The notes: generated from the sequence alone by a model not told the origin. DNA of 64,000 nucleotides from UBA4744 sp963718995 (GCA_963718995.1 CAVRAP010000020.1:248001-312000); one strand, 5' to 3'; counted from the stretch's first letter, positions 53,775 through 63,760 are shown. Numbers and translations: made by a program.

Positions 53775-54962
53775 TTACGGGGCCAGGAACAGACCCGGCT
53801 CTTCGAGGTTCTCGCGCAGGCGGGCCATGAAACGGCGACCCAGCCCTCCGTCGATGACCCGATGGTCGTAGGAAAGGGAGAGCGGCATCATGCGGGCGAC
53901 GGTTACCGCGCCGTAGCGAACCATGGCTTGCGCTTCAGCCCTCCCCACCGACAGGATGGCGGTCGTCCCGAATGGGATGATGGGCGTCCCGTGCCCACCA
54001 CCAACGGCTCCAATGTTGGAGACCGTGAAGGTGCCTCCGGTGAGTTCGTCCGGGGTGAGTGAGCGGGATCGAGCTGCGGCGGCCAAGCGCACGATCTCGG
54101 CGGCCAGCTCCCGCAGATCCCCCCGCTCGGCACCCTTCACCACGGGGACGATGAGCCCATCCGGCGTATCGGCGGCCACGCCGATGTCGTAACGACGCTT
54201 CAGCACTAGATGTTCTCCTTCGAGTGAAGCATTGAACTCACCGAATTCGACCAGAACCGGAATAACGGCTTTGAGTACCAGGGCTTCGATGGGAAACGGG
54301 GTGTCGTAACGGGACGACAAAGCACCACGGAGATCAAGCAGACGGTCCGCTACGACGGAGTCGAAGGTCGTAACGTGCGGGATCTCTCGCCACGACCGTT
54401 CCATGTTGCCGGCAATCGTTCGACGGAGCCTCGACAACCTGACCCGTTCCTCTCCCGCCCCCGGTACTCGCGATTTTGTCGTACTCGCCGATTGGCCGGC
54501 TCGAGCGTGCACGTCTTCACGATTGATCCGGCCACCCGGGCCGGATCCCTGCACGTCGGCCAGATCGACGCCCAGTTCTTTGGCGAGTTTGCGAATCAGC
54601 GGAAGCGCCTGGATACCACCGGCGGCCGGTTGATCGGCAGTCGGAGAGCGCGGGGCGAGGACCTCGGCTTCCTCAACAAGCGTGCCGACGATCGGGGCTG
54701 CATCGGCAGGACTCCATGATTCACCCGGCCGTCCAATGACTGTGAGAATGGCGCCCACCGGCAGGATCTTCCCTGGTTCTGCCCCGTGAAAGAGCACTAC
54801 GCCGTGATGTGGTGATGTGATCTCAACCACGGCCTTGTCGGTCTCAACCTCGACGAGTGGAGCATCTTCGGCGACCTCATCCCCAACGGCTACCAACCAG
54901 CGAACGACTTCTGCTTCCGTGAGGCCCTCTCCAATGTCCGGCAACAGGAATTCGTAGGCCAC
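53775..54962 (-). CDS. Dihydrolipoamide acyltransferase (E2) of a 2-oxoacid dehydrogenase
   Basis: Lipoylated core of a branched-chain-type complex. The 395-residue protein has one lipoyl domain (LPDIGEGLTEAEVV, lipoyl Lys in VEVETDKAVVEI), a subunit-binding domain (LPLIRKLAKELGVDLADV, GSGPGGRINREDV) and the catalytic domain with SLSYDHRVIDGGLG. GTG overlaps the E1 beta stop. No E3 gene lies next to it, so a dihydrolipoamide dehydrogenase must be elsewhere. Confidence 0.95.
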   Translation of the reverse strand: MAYEFLLPDIGEGLTEAEVVRWLVAVGDEVAEDAPLVEVETDKAVVEITSPHHGVVLFHGAEPGKILPVGAILTVIGRPGESWSPADAAPIVGTLVEEAEVLAPRSPTADQPAAGGIQALPLIRKLAKELGVDLADVQGSGPGGRINREDVHARAGQSASTTKSRVPGAGEERVRLSRLRRTIAGNMERSWREIPHVTTFDSVVADRLLDLRGALSSRYDTPFPIEALVLKAVIPVLVEFGEFNASLEGEHLVLKRRYDIGVAADTPDGLIVPVVKGAERGDLRELAAEIVRLAAAARSRSLTPDELTGGTFTVSNIGAVGGGHGTPIIPFGTTAILSVGRAEAQAMVRYGAVTVARMMPLSLSYDHRVIDGGLGRRFMARLRENLEEPGLFLAP

Positions 54963-55939
54963 TACCCCTCCAGTGTTCTGTGAGCTGCTTGTACGATTCG
55001 GTCGACGCCGGGTAGGTAGTACTCCTCCGTACGTTTGAGCGGAAAGATCGTGTCCCAACCGGTCACTCGTTGCACGGGTGCCAGCAGCGAATACAGCGCG
55101 TCTTCCTGGATCCGGGCTGCTAGCTCGGCGCCAAACCCGGCCGTTCGATGACCTTCATGGATGACCACAACCCGTCCGGTCTTCTGAACCGACCCGATCA
55201 GGGTTTCAATGTCCAGCGGAACCAGACTGCGCAGGTCGATGACCTCGACTGAAATACCCTCTTCGGCTAGTTGATCTGCCGCGTGGCGGGTCTCCCGGAC
55301 CATCGACCCGTAGGCAACCAGCGTGACGTCATCCCCGCTTCTTTCGAGACGGGCTCGACCAATTGGAACGACAAAACGACCTGCAGCAACTTCCTCCTTG
55401 ACGGCCCGGTACAGCCGGATCGGCTCGAGGAAAATCACGGGGTCGGGGTCCTCGATGGCAGCCAGCAGCAGGCCCTTGGCATCATGAGGGGTGGCGGGTA
55501 CTACCACCTTCACTCCAGGAGTGTGGGCATAGATCGCCTCGGTCGATTCACTGTGGTGTTCGGCCGCACCGATCCCTCCCCCATAGGGCATCCGGATGAC
55601 CATGGGAGCTGAGAAGCGATGCCGGGAACGGTTTCGAATCCTTCCGACGTGACTCACGATCTGATCATATGCGGGATACGAGAATCCCATGAACTGGATT
55701 TCGACCACGGGACGGAGGCCCGCCACCGCCATGCCGAAGGCCGTTCCGACAATGCCCGATTCGGCCACCGGCATGTCGACGACCCGTTCCGGGCCATGGG
55801 TTTCGAGCAAACCGTTGGTCAGGCGAAACACACCACCCGTCCGACCGACGTCTTCGCCCATCACCAGAACGCGCGGGTCGGTCGTGAGCGCGACGTCGAG
55901 TGCATCCGTGATCGCCTGCGCCAGGTTCAAAACGGTCAC
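54962..55939 (-). CDS. 2-oxoacid dehydrogenase E1 component, beta subunit
   Basis: A 325-residue thiamine-diphosphate enzyme subunit. Recognisable blocks are LVMGEDVGRTGGVFRLT, PVAESGIVGTAFGMAVAG, PYGGGIGAAEHHSESTEAI and KTGRVVVIHEGHRTAGFG. It works with the alpha subunit to decarboxylate 2-oxoacids, most likely branched-chain ones. It overlaps both neighbours by a few bases, in the order alpha, beta, E2. Confidence 0.95.
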   Translation of the reverse strand: MTVLNLAQAITDALDVALTTDPRVLVMGEDVGRTGGVFRLTNGLLETHGPERVVDMPVAESGIVGTAFGMAVAGLRPVVEIQFMGFSYPAYDQIVSHVGRIRNRSRHRFSAPMVIRMPYGGGIGAAEHHSESTEAIYAHTPGVKVVVPATPHDAKGLLLAAIEDPDPVIFLEPIRLYRAVKEEVAAGRFVVPIGRARLERSGDDVTLVAYGSMVRETRHAADQLAEEGISVEVIDLRSLVPLDIETLIGSVQKTGRVVVIHEGHRTAGFGAELAARIQEDALYSLLAPVQRVTGWDTIFPLKRTEEYYLPGVDRIVQAAHRTLEG

Positions 55940-56973
55940 GACGGGTCGCTTCTTGATTCGAGAAGCCAGCGTTGCTGCTCGACCAACTCAGGCGTCATCT
56001 CGGCATACATGGCCTCGAAGATCTCCTCAGGAGCCAGCGGTGCCAGGGCTTCGGCTTCCTCGACGGCCCGGTCGATCTCCTCGTGGGCTGCGTTAGCTAG
56101 GTCAGATTCCCACTGCTCATCCCAGGAATCTGCGGTGATCAGGTACTTGCGGACCCGGTCGAGCGGATCCTTGGCCCTCCATGCTTCGACCTCACCGGCG
56201 TCCCGATACCGGGAAGGATCGTCGCTGGTCGTATGCGGGCCGAGCCGGTAGGTGAGGGCCTCGATCAACGTCGCCCCGCTACCGTCCCGGGCTCTCACCA
56301 CTGCCTCTTTCGTGGCCTGGTACATGGCAAACAGATCATTGCCATCGACGAGCACACCGGGGACGCCGTATGCGTCGGCCTTCCCGGCGATGGTCTCCGA
56401 TGCCGTCTGCTGTTGTCGGGACAGTGAGATGGCGTACTGGTTGTTCTGGCAAACGAAGACGACTCCGGTCCGGAATACCCCGGCGAAGTTCATCGCCTCG
56501 TGGAAATCACCTTCGGAGGTGGCGCCGTCGCCGAAATACGTGATGGCGATGCGGTCCGTTCCCAGCAATCGCTCAGCCCACGCCAACCCAACGGCGTGCA
56601 CCATGTGGGCGCCGACCGTGATCGACGGGGGGAGCACCGGGACGCCATCGGGAGGAGAACCGCCGCGTTCGTCGCCCATCCTGGTGAGTAGCAAGTGAGT
56701 CCAGGGGTACCCCTGCATCCACATGGCAGCTGCGTCGCGGTAGGTGGGGACCATCCAGTCGTCGGGTCGTAGAGCTGCCGCGGAGCCGACCTGGGCGGCT
56801 TCCTGGCCTTCAAAAGGTGCGTAGGTAGCGAGGCGACCCTGCTTCTGGATCGAGGTGGCCTTTCGATCGTACTGGCGGGCCGCGACCATCGATTGGAAGA
56901 GGCGTCTCGTCAGTTCGACATCCATGGGTGGTTCACCGACCAGCTCGCCGTCCGGTGTGAGTATCTGCAGCAT
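55936..56973 (-). CDS. 2-oxoacid dehydrogenase E1 component, alpha subunit
   Basis: A 345-residue protein with the thiamine diphosphate motif ITYFGDGATSEGDFHEAMN, the phosphorylation-loop-like TYRLGPHTTSDDPSRYRD, and VVFVCQNNQYAISLS. These fit branched-chain or pyruvate dehydrogenase E1 alpha; the TYRLGPHTTSDDP block favours the branched-chain type. It is the first gene of the three-gene operon and its ATG lies at 56973. Confidence 0.95.
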   Translation of the reverse strand: MLQILTPDGELVGEPPMDVELTRRLFQSMVAARQYDRKATSIQKQGRLATYAPFEGQEAAQVGSAAALRPDDWMVPTYRDAAAMWMQGYPWTHLLLTRMGDERGGSPPDGVPVLPPSITVGAHMVHAVGLAWAERLLGTDRIAITYFGDGATSEGDFHEAMNFAGVFRTGVVFVCQNNQYAISLSRQQQTASETIAGKADAYGVPGVLVDGNDLFAMYQATKEAVVRARDGSGATLIEALTYRLGPHTTSDDPSRYRDAGEVEAWRAKDPLDRVRKYLITADSWDEQWESDLANAAHEEIDRAVEEAEALAPLAPEEIFEAMYAEMTPELVEQQRWLLESRSDPS

Positions 56974-57017
56974 GCTGGCGTCAGGCTAATGGCTTGTGGG
57001 AGCGATGGGACCGGGGA

Positions 57018-57188
57018 TTACGTGCCGAGATCACGGGGAACAAAGGTGACGTCCGGTACATCGAATCGATACCGCGAGACCGGTCCTTTCGAGGTCAAGC
57101 GCCGGACCCTGGGGAGGGCGCGCCGGGCGGTCAGGACCACATACGTTGGTACGGCCGGCATGACGAGGAGTCGCAGAAACCCCGCCAT
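57018..57188 (-). CDS. Small basic protein directly after ftsK (56 aa)
   Basis: An ATG two bases after the ftsK stop opens a 56-residue frame. It begins with a hydrophobic stretch (FLRLLVMPAVPTYVVLTA) followed by a very basic region (RRALPRVRRLTSKG) and ends with VPDVTFVPRDLGT. The tight spacing suggests translational coupling to ftsK. No family is recognised. The stop is at 57018, so it ends 45 bases before the E1 alpha start. Confidence 0.5.
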   Translation of the reverse strand: MAGFLRLLVMPAVPTYVVLTARRALPRVRRLTSKGPVSRYRFDVPDVTFVPRDLGT

Positions 57189-57190
57189 TG

Positions 57191-59512
57191 CTAGCTTTCG
57201 ACCGTCGAATTGGCATACATCTGGGCGAGGTCTTCTTCGGTCATCAACACAGCTCTTGCCTTCGACCCTTCGGAGGGGCCAACCACGCCTTTTCGTTCGA
57301 GGATGTCCATCACTCGGCCGGCGCGAGCGAACCCGATCCGCAGTTTGCGTTGCAGCATGGAGGTGGATCCCAGCTGCGAGCGGATCACGAGGTCGGTGGC
57401 AGAGCGGACCAACTCCGCATCATCGCCCTCGTCCTCGGCGGCGGACTGCCTGACCTGCTCCGCGTTCGCTTCGATGACCTTGTCCTGGTACTTGGCTTCG
57501 CGTTGCTTCTTGACCCAATCGACGACGGTGTGAACCTCTTCCTCGGTGACCCAGGCCCCTTGAATTCTCGCGGGCCGAGGTTCTGTCGCTGTGATCACGA
57601 GCATGTCCCCCATACCGACCAGCTTCTCGGCGCCCATGCCGTCAATGATCACCCGGCTATCCGTCTGGGAGGCAACCGAGAAAGCCAAACGGCTGGGAAT
57701 GTTGGCCTTGATAACTCCGGTGATGACGTCGACGGACGGACGCTGGGTGGCGATAACCAGATGGATGCCGACTGCCCGCGCCATCTGGGCGATGCGAACG
57801 ATCGCCTCCTCGACTTCTCGACCCGCCACCATCATCAGATCGTTCAACTCGTCGACGATCACGACGATGTACGGGAACCGATCGAACCCGTCGGGATCGA
57901 GGGTTCCCGCATCGTACTTCTCCCGGTAACCGATGATGTCGCGCACGTGGGCGTCGGACAGGAGGTCGTATCTGCGGTCCATCTCGGCCACCGCCCACTG
58001 CAAAGCCTCGGCCGCTTTCTTGGGATTGTTGATGACTTTGGTGAGCAAGTGGGGAACACCGTTGTACTGGTTGAGTTCGACCCGTTTGGGATCGACCATC
58101 ATCAAACGAACATCGTCGGGCGTGGTGCGCATCAAGATCGAAGTCACCAGCGAGTTGATGCAGGAGGATTTACCGGCACCGGTTGCTCCCGCAATGAGCA
58201 CGTGTGGGAGTTCGGCCAGATTCAAGAGTTTGGGTCGCCCGGAGATGTCCATCCCTAGACCAACTTCCAACGGATGATTGGCAACCTCTGCTTCGGGGCT
58301 GCGGAGGACGTCTCCGAGCGTCACCAACCGGCGGCGGCGGTTGGGAACTTCGACACCGATGGCACTCTTACCGGGGATCGGTGCAAGCAACCGCACATCA
58401 GGAGTGGCCAGCGCGTAGGCAATGTCGTGCGCCAGCCCGGTCACCCTCGAAACTTTGACCCCGGGAGCCAATTCGATCTCGTAGCGGGTGACCGTCGGTC
58501 CTGGAACAATCTTCGTCAACCGGGCATCAACACCGTGCTGGCGAAGCGTGTCCTCGAGTTCCCGGGCCGTGTCCTCGAGCGCGCGCCGGTTGTGCGATTC
58601 GCCTCCGCCCAACCTCAGCAATTCGAGAGGCGGAAGGACGTACCCCTCTCCCGGACGCGATTTCGGCATTGGTATCTGCGTCTGACCCGGTCCGGGCCTG
58701 GCCTTGCCGGAGGGTTTCGATTTGGGAGCTTTCGGCTTCGGGCCCTGTTTCGCCACAGGAGCATTGCGAACCAGTTCGGCAGGGCGATGCTCCACAACCG
58801 GCACGGCATGCTTGCCGGGTGTGCCGGCCACCGTCTGTTTTGCCCACCGGCGAACCCCCCCGAACAGCTCTCCGGTTGCCATGGCCAGCTCGCGAACCGT
58901 GGTACGGGTCAGAATGAGGATGCCCATCCCCGTGATGGCGACCAGGATCACGAGAGCACCCCAGAAGCCCAGCATGCGCCGCAGGGGAAAAGCCACGAGC
59001 GAGCCAACGGCACCGCCCCGGTCTCTGACCATGTCGAGGCTGGCAGCGAGGGAGATTGCTCCGGTCATCAGGTGAAACATGGCCAGGGTGCCAACGAAGG
59101 TGAGGAACACCCCGATAGCCATCCGCCCGTAGTCACCGCGTGGCTTACCGACGATAAGAGCCATACCGATACCGGCTACTGCCGCGGGAACCAGATAGGA
59201 CCAAACACCAAACATCAGGAAGAGTGCCGATATCGTCCAGCGGCCGACCGGCCCGGCTTGCCCGAAGAAAGCGAGGCCGAGCAAAACGGCGATCACGATG
59301 AGGATAAGTCCCCACACGTCATCCGTCTGCCGCCCCAGGCGCGCCCGGATACGGTCCTTGAAACCCGTGAGGCTCTCTCTCCAGGTCGGGGTTCGGGCCG
59401 CTCGGCTTGCGCTCGCCTTCTTGCGCGTTCCCCGGGAACGTTGAGTTGTCTTCGCCTTCGACACCCGACTCCGCCCTGTTGCCCCACGGCGGGTGGGTGT
59501 TCGATTGGCCAT
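57191..59512 (-). CDS. ftsK: DNA translocase FtsK/SpoIIIE
   Basis: Moves chromosomal DNA at the division septum. The 773-residue protein has four N-terminal membrane helices (about residues 65-215), a basic Pro-rich linker, the alpha and beta motor domain with Walker A GATGAGKSSCIN and Walker B VIVDELNDLMMV, and a C-terminal gamma domain (STSMLQRKLRIGFARAGRVM). The start is ATG. It lies downstream of RNase J on the same strand, the usual actinobacterial order. Confidence 0.97.
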   Translation of the reverse strand: MANRTPTRRGATGRSRVSKAKTTQRSRGTRKKASASRAARTPTWRESLTGFKDRIRARLGRQTDDVWGLILIVIAVLLGLAFFGQAGPVGRWTISALFLMFGVWSYLVPAAVAGIGMALIVGKPRGDYGRMAIGVFLTFVGTLAMFHLMTGAISLAASLDMVRDRGGAVGSLVAFPLRRMLGFWGALVILVAITGMGILILTRTTVRELAMATGELFGGVRRWAKQTVAGTPGKHAVPVVEHRPAELVRNAPVAKQGPKPKAPKSKPSGKARPGPGQTQIPMPKSRPGEGYVLPPLELLRLGGGESHNRRALEDTARELEDTLRQHGVDARLTKIVPGPTVTRYEIELAPGVKVSRVTGLAHDIAYALATPDVRLLAPIPGKSAIGVEVPNRRRRLVTLGDVLRSPEAEVANHPLEVGLGMDISGRPKLLNLAELPHVLIAGATGAGKSSCINSLVTSILMRTTPDDVRLMMVDPKRVELNQYNGVPHLLTKVINNPKKAAEALQWAVAEMDRRYDLLSDAHVRDIIGYREKYDAGTLDPDGFDRFPYIVVIVDELNDLMMVAGREVEEAIVRIAQMARAVGIHLVIATQRPSVDVITGVIKANIPSRLAFSVASQTDSRVIIDGMGAEKLVGMGDMLVITATEPRPARIQGAWVTEEEVHTVVDWVKKQREAKYQDKVIEANAEQVRQSAAEDEGDDAELVRSATDLVIRSQLGSTSMLQRKLRIGFARAGRVMDILERKGVVGPSEGSKARAVLMTEEDLAQMYANSTVES

Positions 59513-59645
59513 GTAGTCAGGACTTTACACAACCCGGTCCATGTCACCAATCATTTGCGCGCGACCGTGCGCGCGGTGCGCGCGAATGGATGGCGGCAGA
59601 TGGCAAGGTGTATGCGGATCCGGCCTTCCGGCGGAGCCGGCCGAC

Positions 59646-61283
59646 TCATACCTCCATCACGACCGGCAGCACCACGGGCTTGCGAGAGATCTCCTCCCGG
59701 ATGACCCGCCGGGTGGCGTTACGTACGGCCTGCTGGACGTCGGAGATATCGCACTCGCGCTTTTTGAATGTGTCGACCAGAGCCTTCTTGACTGCTTCGG
59801 CCGCTTTGGCCAGCACCGGTCCCGGGTCGGTCGTGAGCCCGTGGCTGTCGAGCACGGGACCATAGATCAGCTCGGCCGTATGGAGCTTGACGCCAACCGT
59901 GACGATCACCACCCCTTCGTCGGCGAGATGACGGCGGTGCCGCAAGACGGTGCCGCCGATATCGCCATACTCACTCCCATCCAGGTAGACGTATCCGGCT
60001 TCGACTGCCTGACGCTCGACCCGTGCCTTTCCGTTTTCCAACACAATGGCATCGCCGTCGGCCAGAGCGAACACCTCCGGCACCCGCATCTCGATGGCCA
60101 GGTCGGCGTGCGCCCGCAAATGCCGAAACTCGCCGTGGACCGGCACGAAGGCCTGCGGCCGGACCACATTGAGGAAGGTCTTGAGCTCCTCCTGGGCACC
60201 ATGTCCGGATACGTGCACCCGCGCATTGCGGCCGTGAAAGACAGTCGGGCCGGTTTTGAGCAGACGGCTAATGACCTTGGAAACGGCCGTCTCATTCCCC
60301 GGGATCGGGGTGGCGCTGATGAGTACGGTGTCGTCCGGTTGGATGTCAATGAACTTGTGTCGGCCGGAAGCGATCAGCGAAAGGGCTGCGAATGGCTCCC
60401 CCTGGCTGCCGGTGGAGATCACCATTTGTTTGTGAGGAGGCAGCTTGACGAGGTCTTCGATATCGACGAGGCGCCCGTCCGGAATGTCCAATACACCGAG
60501 GTCGCGGCCGACCTGGCTGACCCTGTGCATCGATCGACCCAGGAAGGCGACCGTCCGGTCGTCTTCAACGGCCGCGTTCACGAGCTGCTGAACGCGGTGA
60601 ACGTGGCTGGCAAAACAGGCGGCCAGAACGCGGCCGGGGGCGTGGTGCACGATCTCTCGTATCGGCCTCCCCAGGGACGTCTCGGAGGGCACGAAACCTG
60701 GATTCTCTGCGTTCGTGCTGTCGGCCATCAGCAGCCGCACGCCCTGGCGTCCCAATTCGGCAAAGGTCGGCAGGTCCGTCGGACGACCATCGATCGGCGT
60801 CGGATCGAGCTTGAAGTCACCTGAGTGAACTACCAGACCTTCCGGGGTTTCGAAGGCAACCCCCGAACCGTGCGGAACGCTGTGCGAGACGGGAATCAAC
60901 TTGAAACGGAAACCGCCGAACGAAACCCATTCATTGTCGGCAACGCCGCGGAAATCCGCATCTACACCCATCTCCTCGACTCTCCCGCGGGCCAGCGCCA
61001 CGGAGAATTCCGTCCCAAAGACGGGAACGTTGATGTCGCGAAGGAAATAGGCCAACGAACCGACGTGATCCTCGTGCCCGTGGGTCAGGACAACACATTG
61101 AACGTCGGCGGCCCGATCAATCAGCCAGCTCCAATCCGGAAGCACGAGGTCGACGCCGAGCATGTCTTCCTCGGGGAACATGAGCCCGCAGTCGATCAAC
61201 GCGATCTTGCCGTCGATTTCGAGAGCGGCACAGTTCCGTCCGATTTCACCCAATCCACCCAGAAATGTCACTCTTACCGTCAT
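59646..61283 (-). CDS. rnj: Ribonuclease J
   Basis: Metallo-beta-lactamase-fold exo- and endoribonuclease. The 545-residue protein begins VTFLGGLGEIGRNCAALE and has the metal motif VVLTHGHEDHVGSL, HSGDFKLDPTP, FASHVHRVQQL and, in the beta-CASP part, STGSQGEPFAALSLIASG and HVSGHGAQEEL. The ATG at 61283 overlaps the dapA stop (ATGA). The order dapA, rnj, ftsK is conserved across actinobacteria. Confidence 0.97.
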   Translation of the reverse strand: MTVRVTFLGGLGEIGRNCAALEIDGKIALIDCGLMFPEEDMLGVDLVLPDWSWLIDRAADVQCVVLTHGHEDHVGSLAYFLRDINVPVFGTEFSVALARGRVEEMGVDADFRGVADNEWVSFGGFRFKLIPVSHSVPHGSGVAFETPEGLVVHSGDFKLDPTPIDGRPTDLPTFAELGRQGVRLLMADSTNAENPGFVPSETSLGRPIREIVHHAPGRVLAACFASHVHRVQQLVNAAVEDDRTVAFLGRSMHRVSQVGRDLGVLDIPDGRLVDIEDLVKLPPHKQMVISTGSQGEPFAALSLIASGRHKFIDIQPDDTVLISATPIPGNETAVSKVISRLLKTGPTVFHGRNARVHVSGHGAQEELKTFLNVVRPQAFVPVHGEFRHLRAHADLAIEMRVPEVFALADGDAIVLENGKARVERQAVEAGYVYLDGSEYGDIGGTVLRHRRHLADEGVVIVTVGVKLHTAELIYGPVLDSHGLTTDPGPVLAKAAEAVKKALVDTFKKRECDISDVQQAVRNATRRVIREEISRKPVVLPVVMEV

Positions 61284-62161
61284 CGCTGTTGCACCGCCCC
61301 TAGAGCTTCCTTGACTTTCTGAACCGTATCCTCCGAGGCCGTGACGAGCGGCAACCGCGGTTTTCCGACCGGTTCCCACAGTGCGTTCAATGCAGCTTTG
61401 ACCGGCATCGGATTAGGTTCGAGGAACAGCGCACCGGCGAGCGGGGCCAGCGCCAGGTGCAGTTCGCGCGCCGTCGCCAGATCCCCATGCAGGGCTGCTT
61501 CGACCATCGCCTTGATCTGCCTACCGGCCAGATGAGCAGCTACCGAGACCACCCCGACCGCACCAACCGCCATCATCGGCAGCGTGTTGATGTCATCGCC
61601 AGAGTAAATCGCAAAATCCTCCCCGACGGTCAGCCTCGTATTCGTGGTGAAAGTCACATCCCCAACGGCATCCTTGACCGCAACAATGCGCGGGTGCTCG
61701 GCCAGTCGGGACAGCGTGTCGAGCTCAATCCTCCGACCGGTCCGCCCCGGAATGTTGTACAGGAGCACGGGGAGGTCGCTGGCGTCGGCAACGGCTGTGA
61801 AGTGTTCGATGAGACCCCGCTGCGGCGGCCGCGAGTAGTAGGGCGTCACTGCCATGACCGCGTCGCAACCCGCTTCGGCAGCCCGGCGGGTCAATTCCAC
61901 GGACTCCGCGGTGTCGTAGGTGCCGGTACCGGCCACGACGTGAGCCTTTTCGCCGACGGCTTCAACCACAGTGCGAAAGAGAGCCACTTTCTCATCATTG
62001 GAAAGCGTGGGGGATTCACCCGTCGTCCCACACACAACCAGCCCATCGGAGCCGGAGTCGATGAGGAACCTGGCAAGGCGCCAGGTCTTCTCGTAGTCCA
62101 CATCTCCGTCGGCGGTGAACGGGGTGATCATTGCGGTGAGTAGGTGTCCAAAGGGCGCCAT
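61280..62161 (-). CDS. dapA: 4-hydroxy-tetrahydrodipicolinate synthase
   Basis: Condenses pyruvate with aspartate semialdehyde at the start of lysine and diaminopimelate synthesis. The 293-residue protein has GLVVCGTTGESPTLSNDEK, the catalytic Tyr in VTPYYSRPP and the Schiff-base Lys in IVAVKDAVGDV. With dapF about 23 kb away it shows a complete-looking DAP pathway is present in the genome. It diverges from the thioredoxin gene across a 113-base gap. Confidence 0.97.
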   Translation of the reverse strand: MAPFGHLLTAMITPFTADGDVDYEKTWRLARFLIDSGSDGLVVCGTTGESPTLSNDEKVALFRTVVEAVGEKAHVVAGTGTYDTAESVELTRRAAEAGCDAVMAVTPYYSRPPQRGLIEHFTAVADASDLPVLLYNIPGRTGRRIELDTLSRLAEHPRIVAVKDAVGDVTFTTNTRLTVGEDFAIYSGDDINTLPMMAVGAVGVVSVAAHLAGRQIKAMVEAALHGDLATARELHLALAPLAGALFLEPNPMPVKAALNALWEPVGKPRLPLVTASEDTVQKVKEALGAVQQR

Positions 62162-62274
62162 GACGCCTGCCTCCTGTATGGGCGGTCAAGCTGAATCCTA
62201 GGTCGATCTACAGCGGGGAACCTCGCACTGCGCCATCACGGGAATATCCGGGCCTGAAGTAACCTGACTGCACT

Positions 62275-63114
62275 ATGACCATGGCTTTTGTGAAAGATGT
62301 CGACACCGCTGCGTTTCAACGAGATGTGATCGACCGGTCCAAAGAAGTCCCGGTAGTAGTGGACTTCTGGGCAGCCTGGTGCGGTCCGTGCAAGGTGCTC
62401 GGTCCGCTCTTGGAGAAGCTGGCCGGAGAATTTGCTGGAGGGTTCGAGCTGGCCAAGGTCGACGTGGACAGCAACCAGGAATTGGCCGGGCAGTTCGGAG
62501 TACAGGGTATTCCCACAGTGGTCGGCTTCAAGGATGGGGCGCCGGTCGGCCAGTTCACCGGGGCCCTTCCCGAGCACAGTGTCCTGCAATGGCTCCGCCA
62601 GATCGTTCCTTCCGAAGCCGACATGCTGGCCGCCGCCGCTGGCGACCTCTTGGACGAGGGCGAGGCATCCGCCGCCGAGCGGAGCTATCGCGAGGCACTC
62701 ACCATCGATCCCCACCATGTCGATGCGGCCGTCGGATTGGCCTCGCTGCTGATCGATGCAGAGAAGAACCAGGAAGCCCTGGACCTGTTGGGTCCAGTGC
62801 CACCTACTCAGGAGGTGGAGCGGCTCCAGGCTGCAGCCCGGATGGGCACCGTCGACACCAACGCCATCCCGGATCTCGAAGCGAGGCTGGTGACCGATCC
62901 CGATGACACTGCGGCTCGAATTGAACTGGGCAGGGCGTTGGCTGCCACCCATCAATTCGAACCCGCTCTGCAGCACCTCCTGGAGGCAGTATCCCGAGGG
63001 GGCGAAACCCGTGATGAGGCGCGCCGGGCCATGCTGGACGTGTTCGAGGTGCTCGGATCCGACCATGACCTGACGATTACCTACCGGCGTCGCCTGGCCA
63101 GCGCCCTGTTCTAG
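62275..63114 (+). CDS. Thioredoxin-TPR protein (YbbN/CnoX-like)
   Basis: A 279-residue protein with a thioredoxin domain carrying the redox site FWAAWCGPCKVLGPLLEK near residue 36, then tetratricopeptide-like helices (ADMLAAAAGDLLDEGEASAA, EALTIDPHHVDAAVGLASLL). This is the layout of CnoX/YbbN, a chaperone-like holdase that also protects cysteines. The active site is intact here. The start is an ATG; a second ATG two codons on is possible. Confidence 0.92.
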   Translation: MTMAFVKDVDTAAFQRDVIDRSKEVPVVVDFWAAWCGPCKVLGPLLEKLAGEFAGGFELAKVDVDSNQELAGQFGVQGIPTVVGFKDGAPVGQFTGALPEHSVLQWLRQIVPSEADMLAAAAGDLLDEGEASAAERSYREALTIDPHHVDAAVGLASLLIDAEKNQEALDLLGPVPPTQEVERLQAAARMGTVDTNAIPDLEARLVTDPDDTAARIELGRALAATHQFEPALQHLLEAVSRGGETRDEARRAMLDVFEVLGSDHDLTITYRRRLASALF

Positions 63115-63232
63115 CCAGATCTTCGGAAATTGCCGTCACGCCGAGGGTCTGCGACGGCGCGCAAACCAGCCTCCCGGCCCACCGCCGCAGGTCCGGTAAC
63201 CTGGCCGCCATCCATCTCAGGAAAGGCGCCAC

Positions 63233-63739
63233 ATGGCCAAGCAGTATTCCGCTCCCCCCTCACTCGATATCGATCTCGCCAAGACGTACTCGGCGGCCCT
63301 CGACACCAACCACGGCGAGATCTCGATCAGCTTCTTCGCTGAGGATGCGCCGCAGACCGTCAACAACTTCGTGTTCTTGGCCAGAGAAGGCTTCTACGAC
63401 GGTGTCATCTTCCACCGCGTAGTCCCGGGTTTCGTGGTGCAGGGCGGCGACCCGACCGGAACGGGGCGAAGTGGTCCCGGCTACACGTTCCGCGACGAGC
63501 TCGACAAGCCGCGTTCATACGCACGCGGCATCGTGGCCATGGCCAACGCAGGCCCAAACACGAACGGCAGCCAGTTCTTCATCTGCCTGGACAATGTCAG
63601 CCTCCCCCACTCGTACACCATTTTCGGTGAGGTAACCGACGGCATGGATGCCGTCGATGCCATCGCCGGATCCAAGCTGCGGGGTGAAAAACCTGTTGAT
63701 GATGCCGTCATCCGGTCGGTGACGATTAGCGAGAGCTAA
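63233..63739 (+). CDS. Peptidylprolyl isomerase, cyclophilin type
   Basis: A 168-residue cytoplasmic cyclophilin without a signal peptide. It has APQTVNNFVFLAREGFYDGV, IFHRVVPGFVVQGGDPTGTG and the FIC segment GSQFFICLDNVSLP with the catalytic Arg in FHR. AGGAAAGG precedes the ATG. It speeds prolyl cis-trans isomerisation in protein folding, fitting with the upstream thioredoxin-TPR gene, 118 bases away. Confidence 0.95.
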   Translation: MAKQYSAPPSLDIDLAKTYSAALDTNHGEISISFFAEDAPQTVNNFVFLAREGFYDGVIFHRVVPGFVVQGGDPTGTGRSGPGYTFRDELDKPRSYARGIVAMANAGPNTNGSQFFICLDNVSLPHSYTIFGEVTDGMDAVDAIAGSKLRGEKPVDDAVIRSVTISES

Positions 63740-63759
63740 CCGCCCGAGATTCGGGGCGG
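63740..63759. terminator. Weak hairpin between convergent genes
   Basis: CCGCCC and GGGCGG pair around an 8-base loop right after the cyclophilin stop and before the end of the convergent hypothetical gene. The stem is only six bases and there is no U-tract, so it is a weak candidate. Confidence 0.4.
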
Positions 63760-63760
63760 A

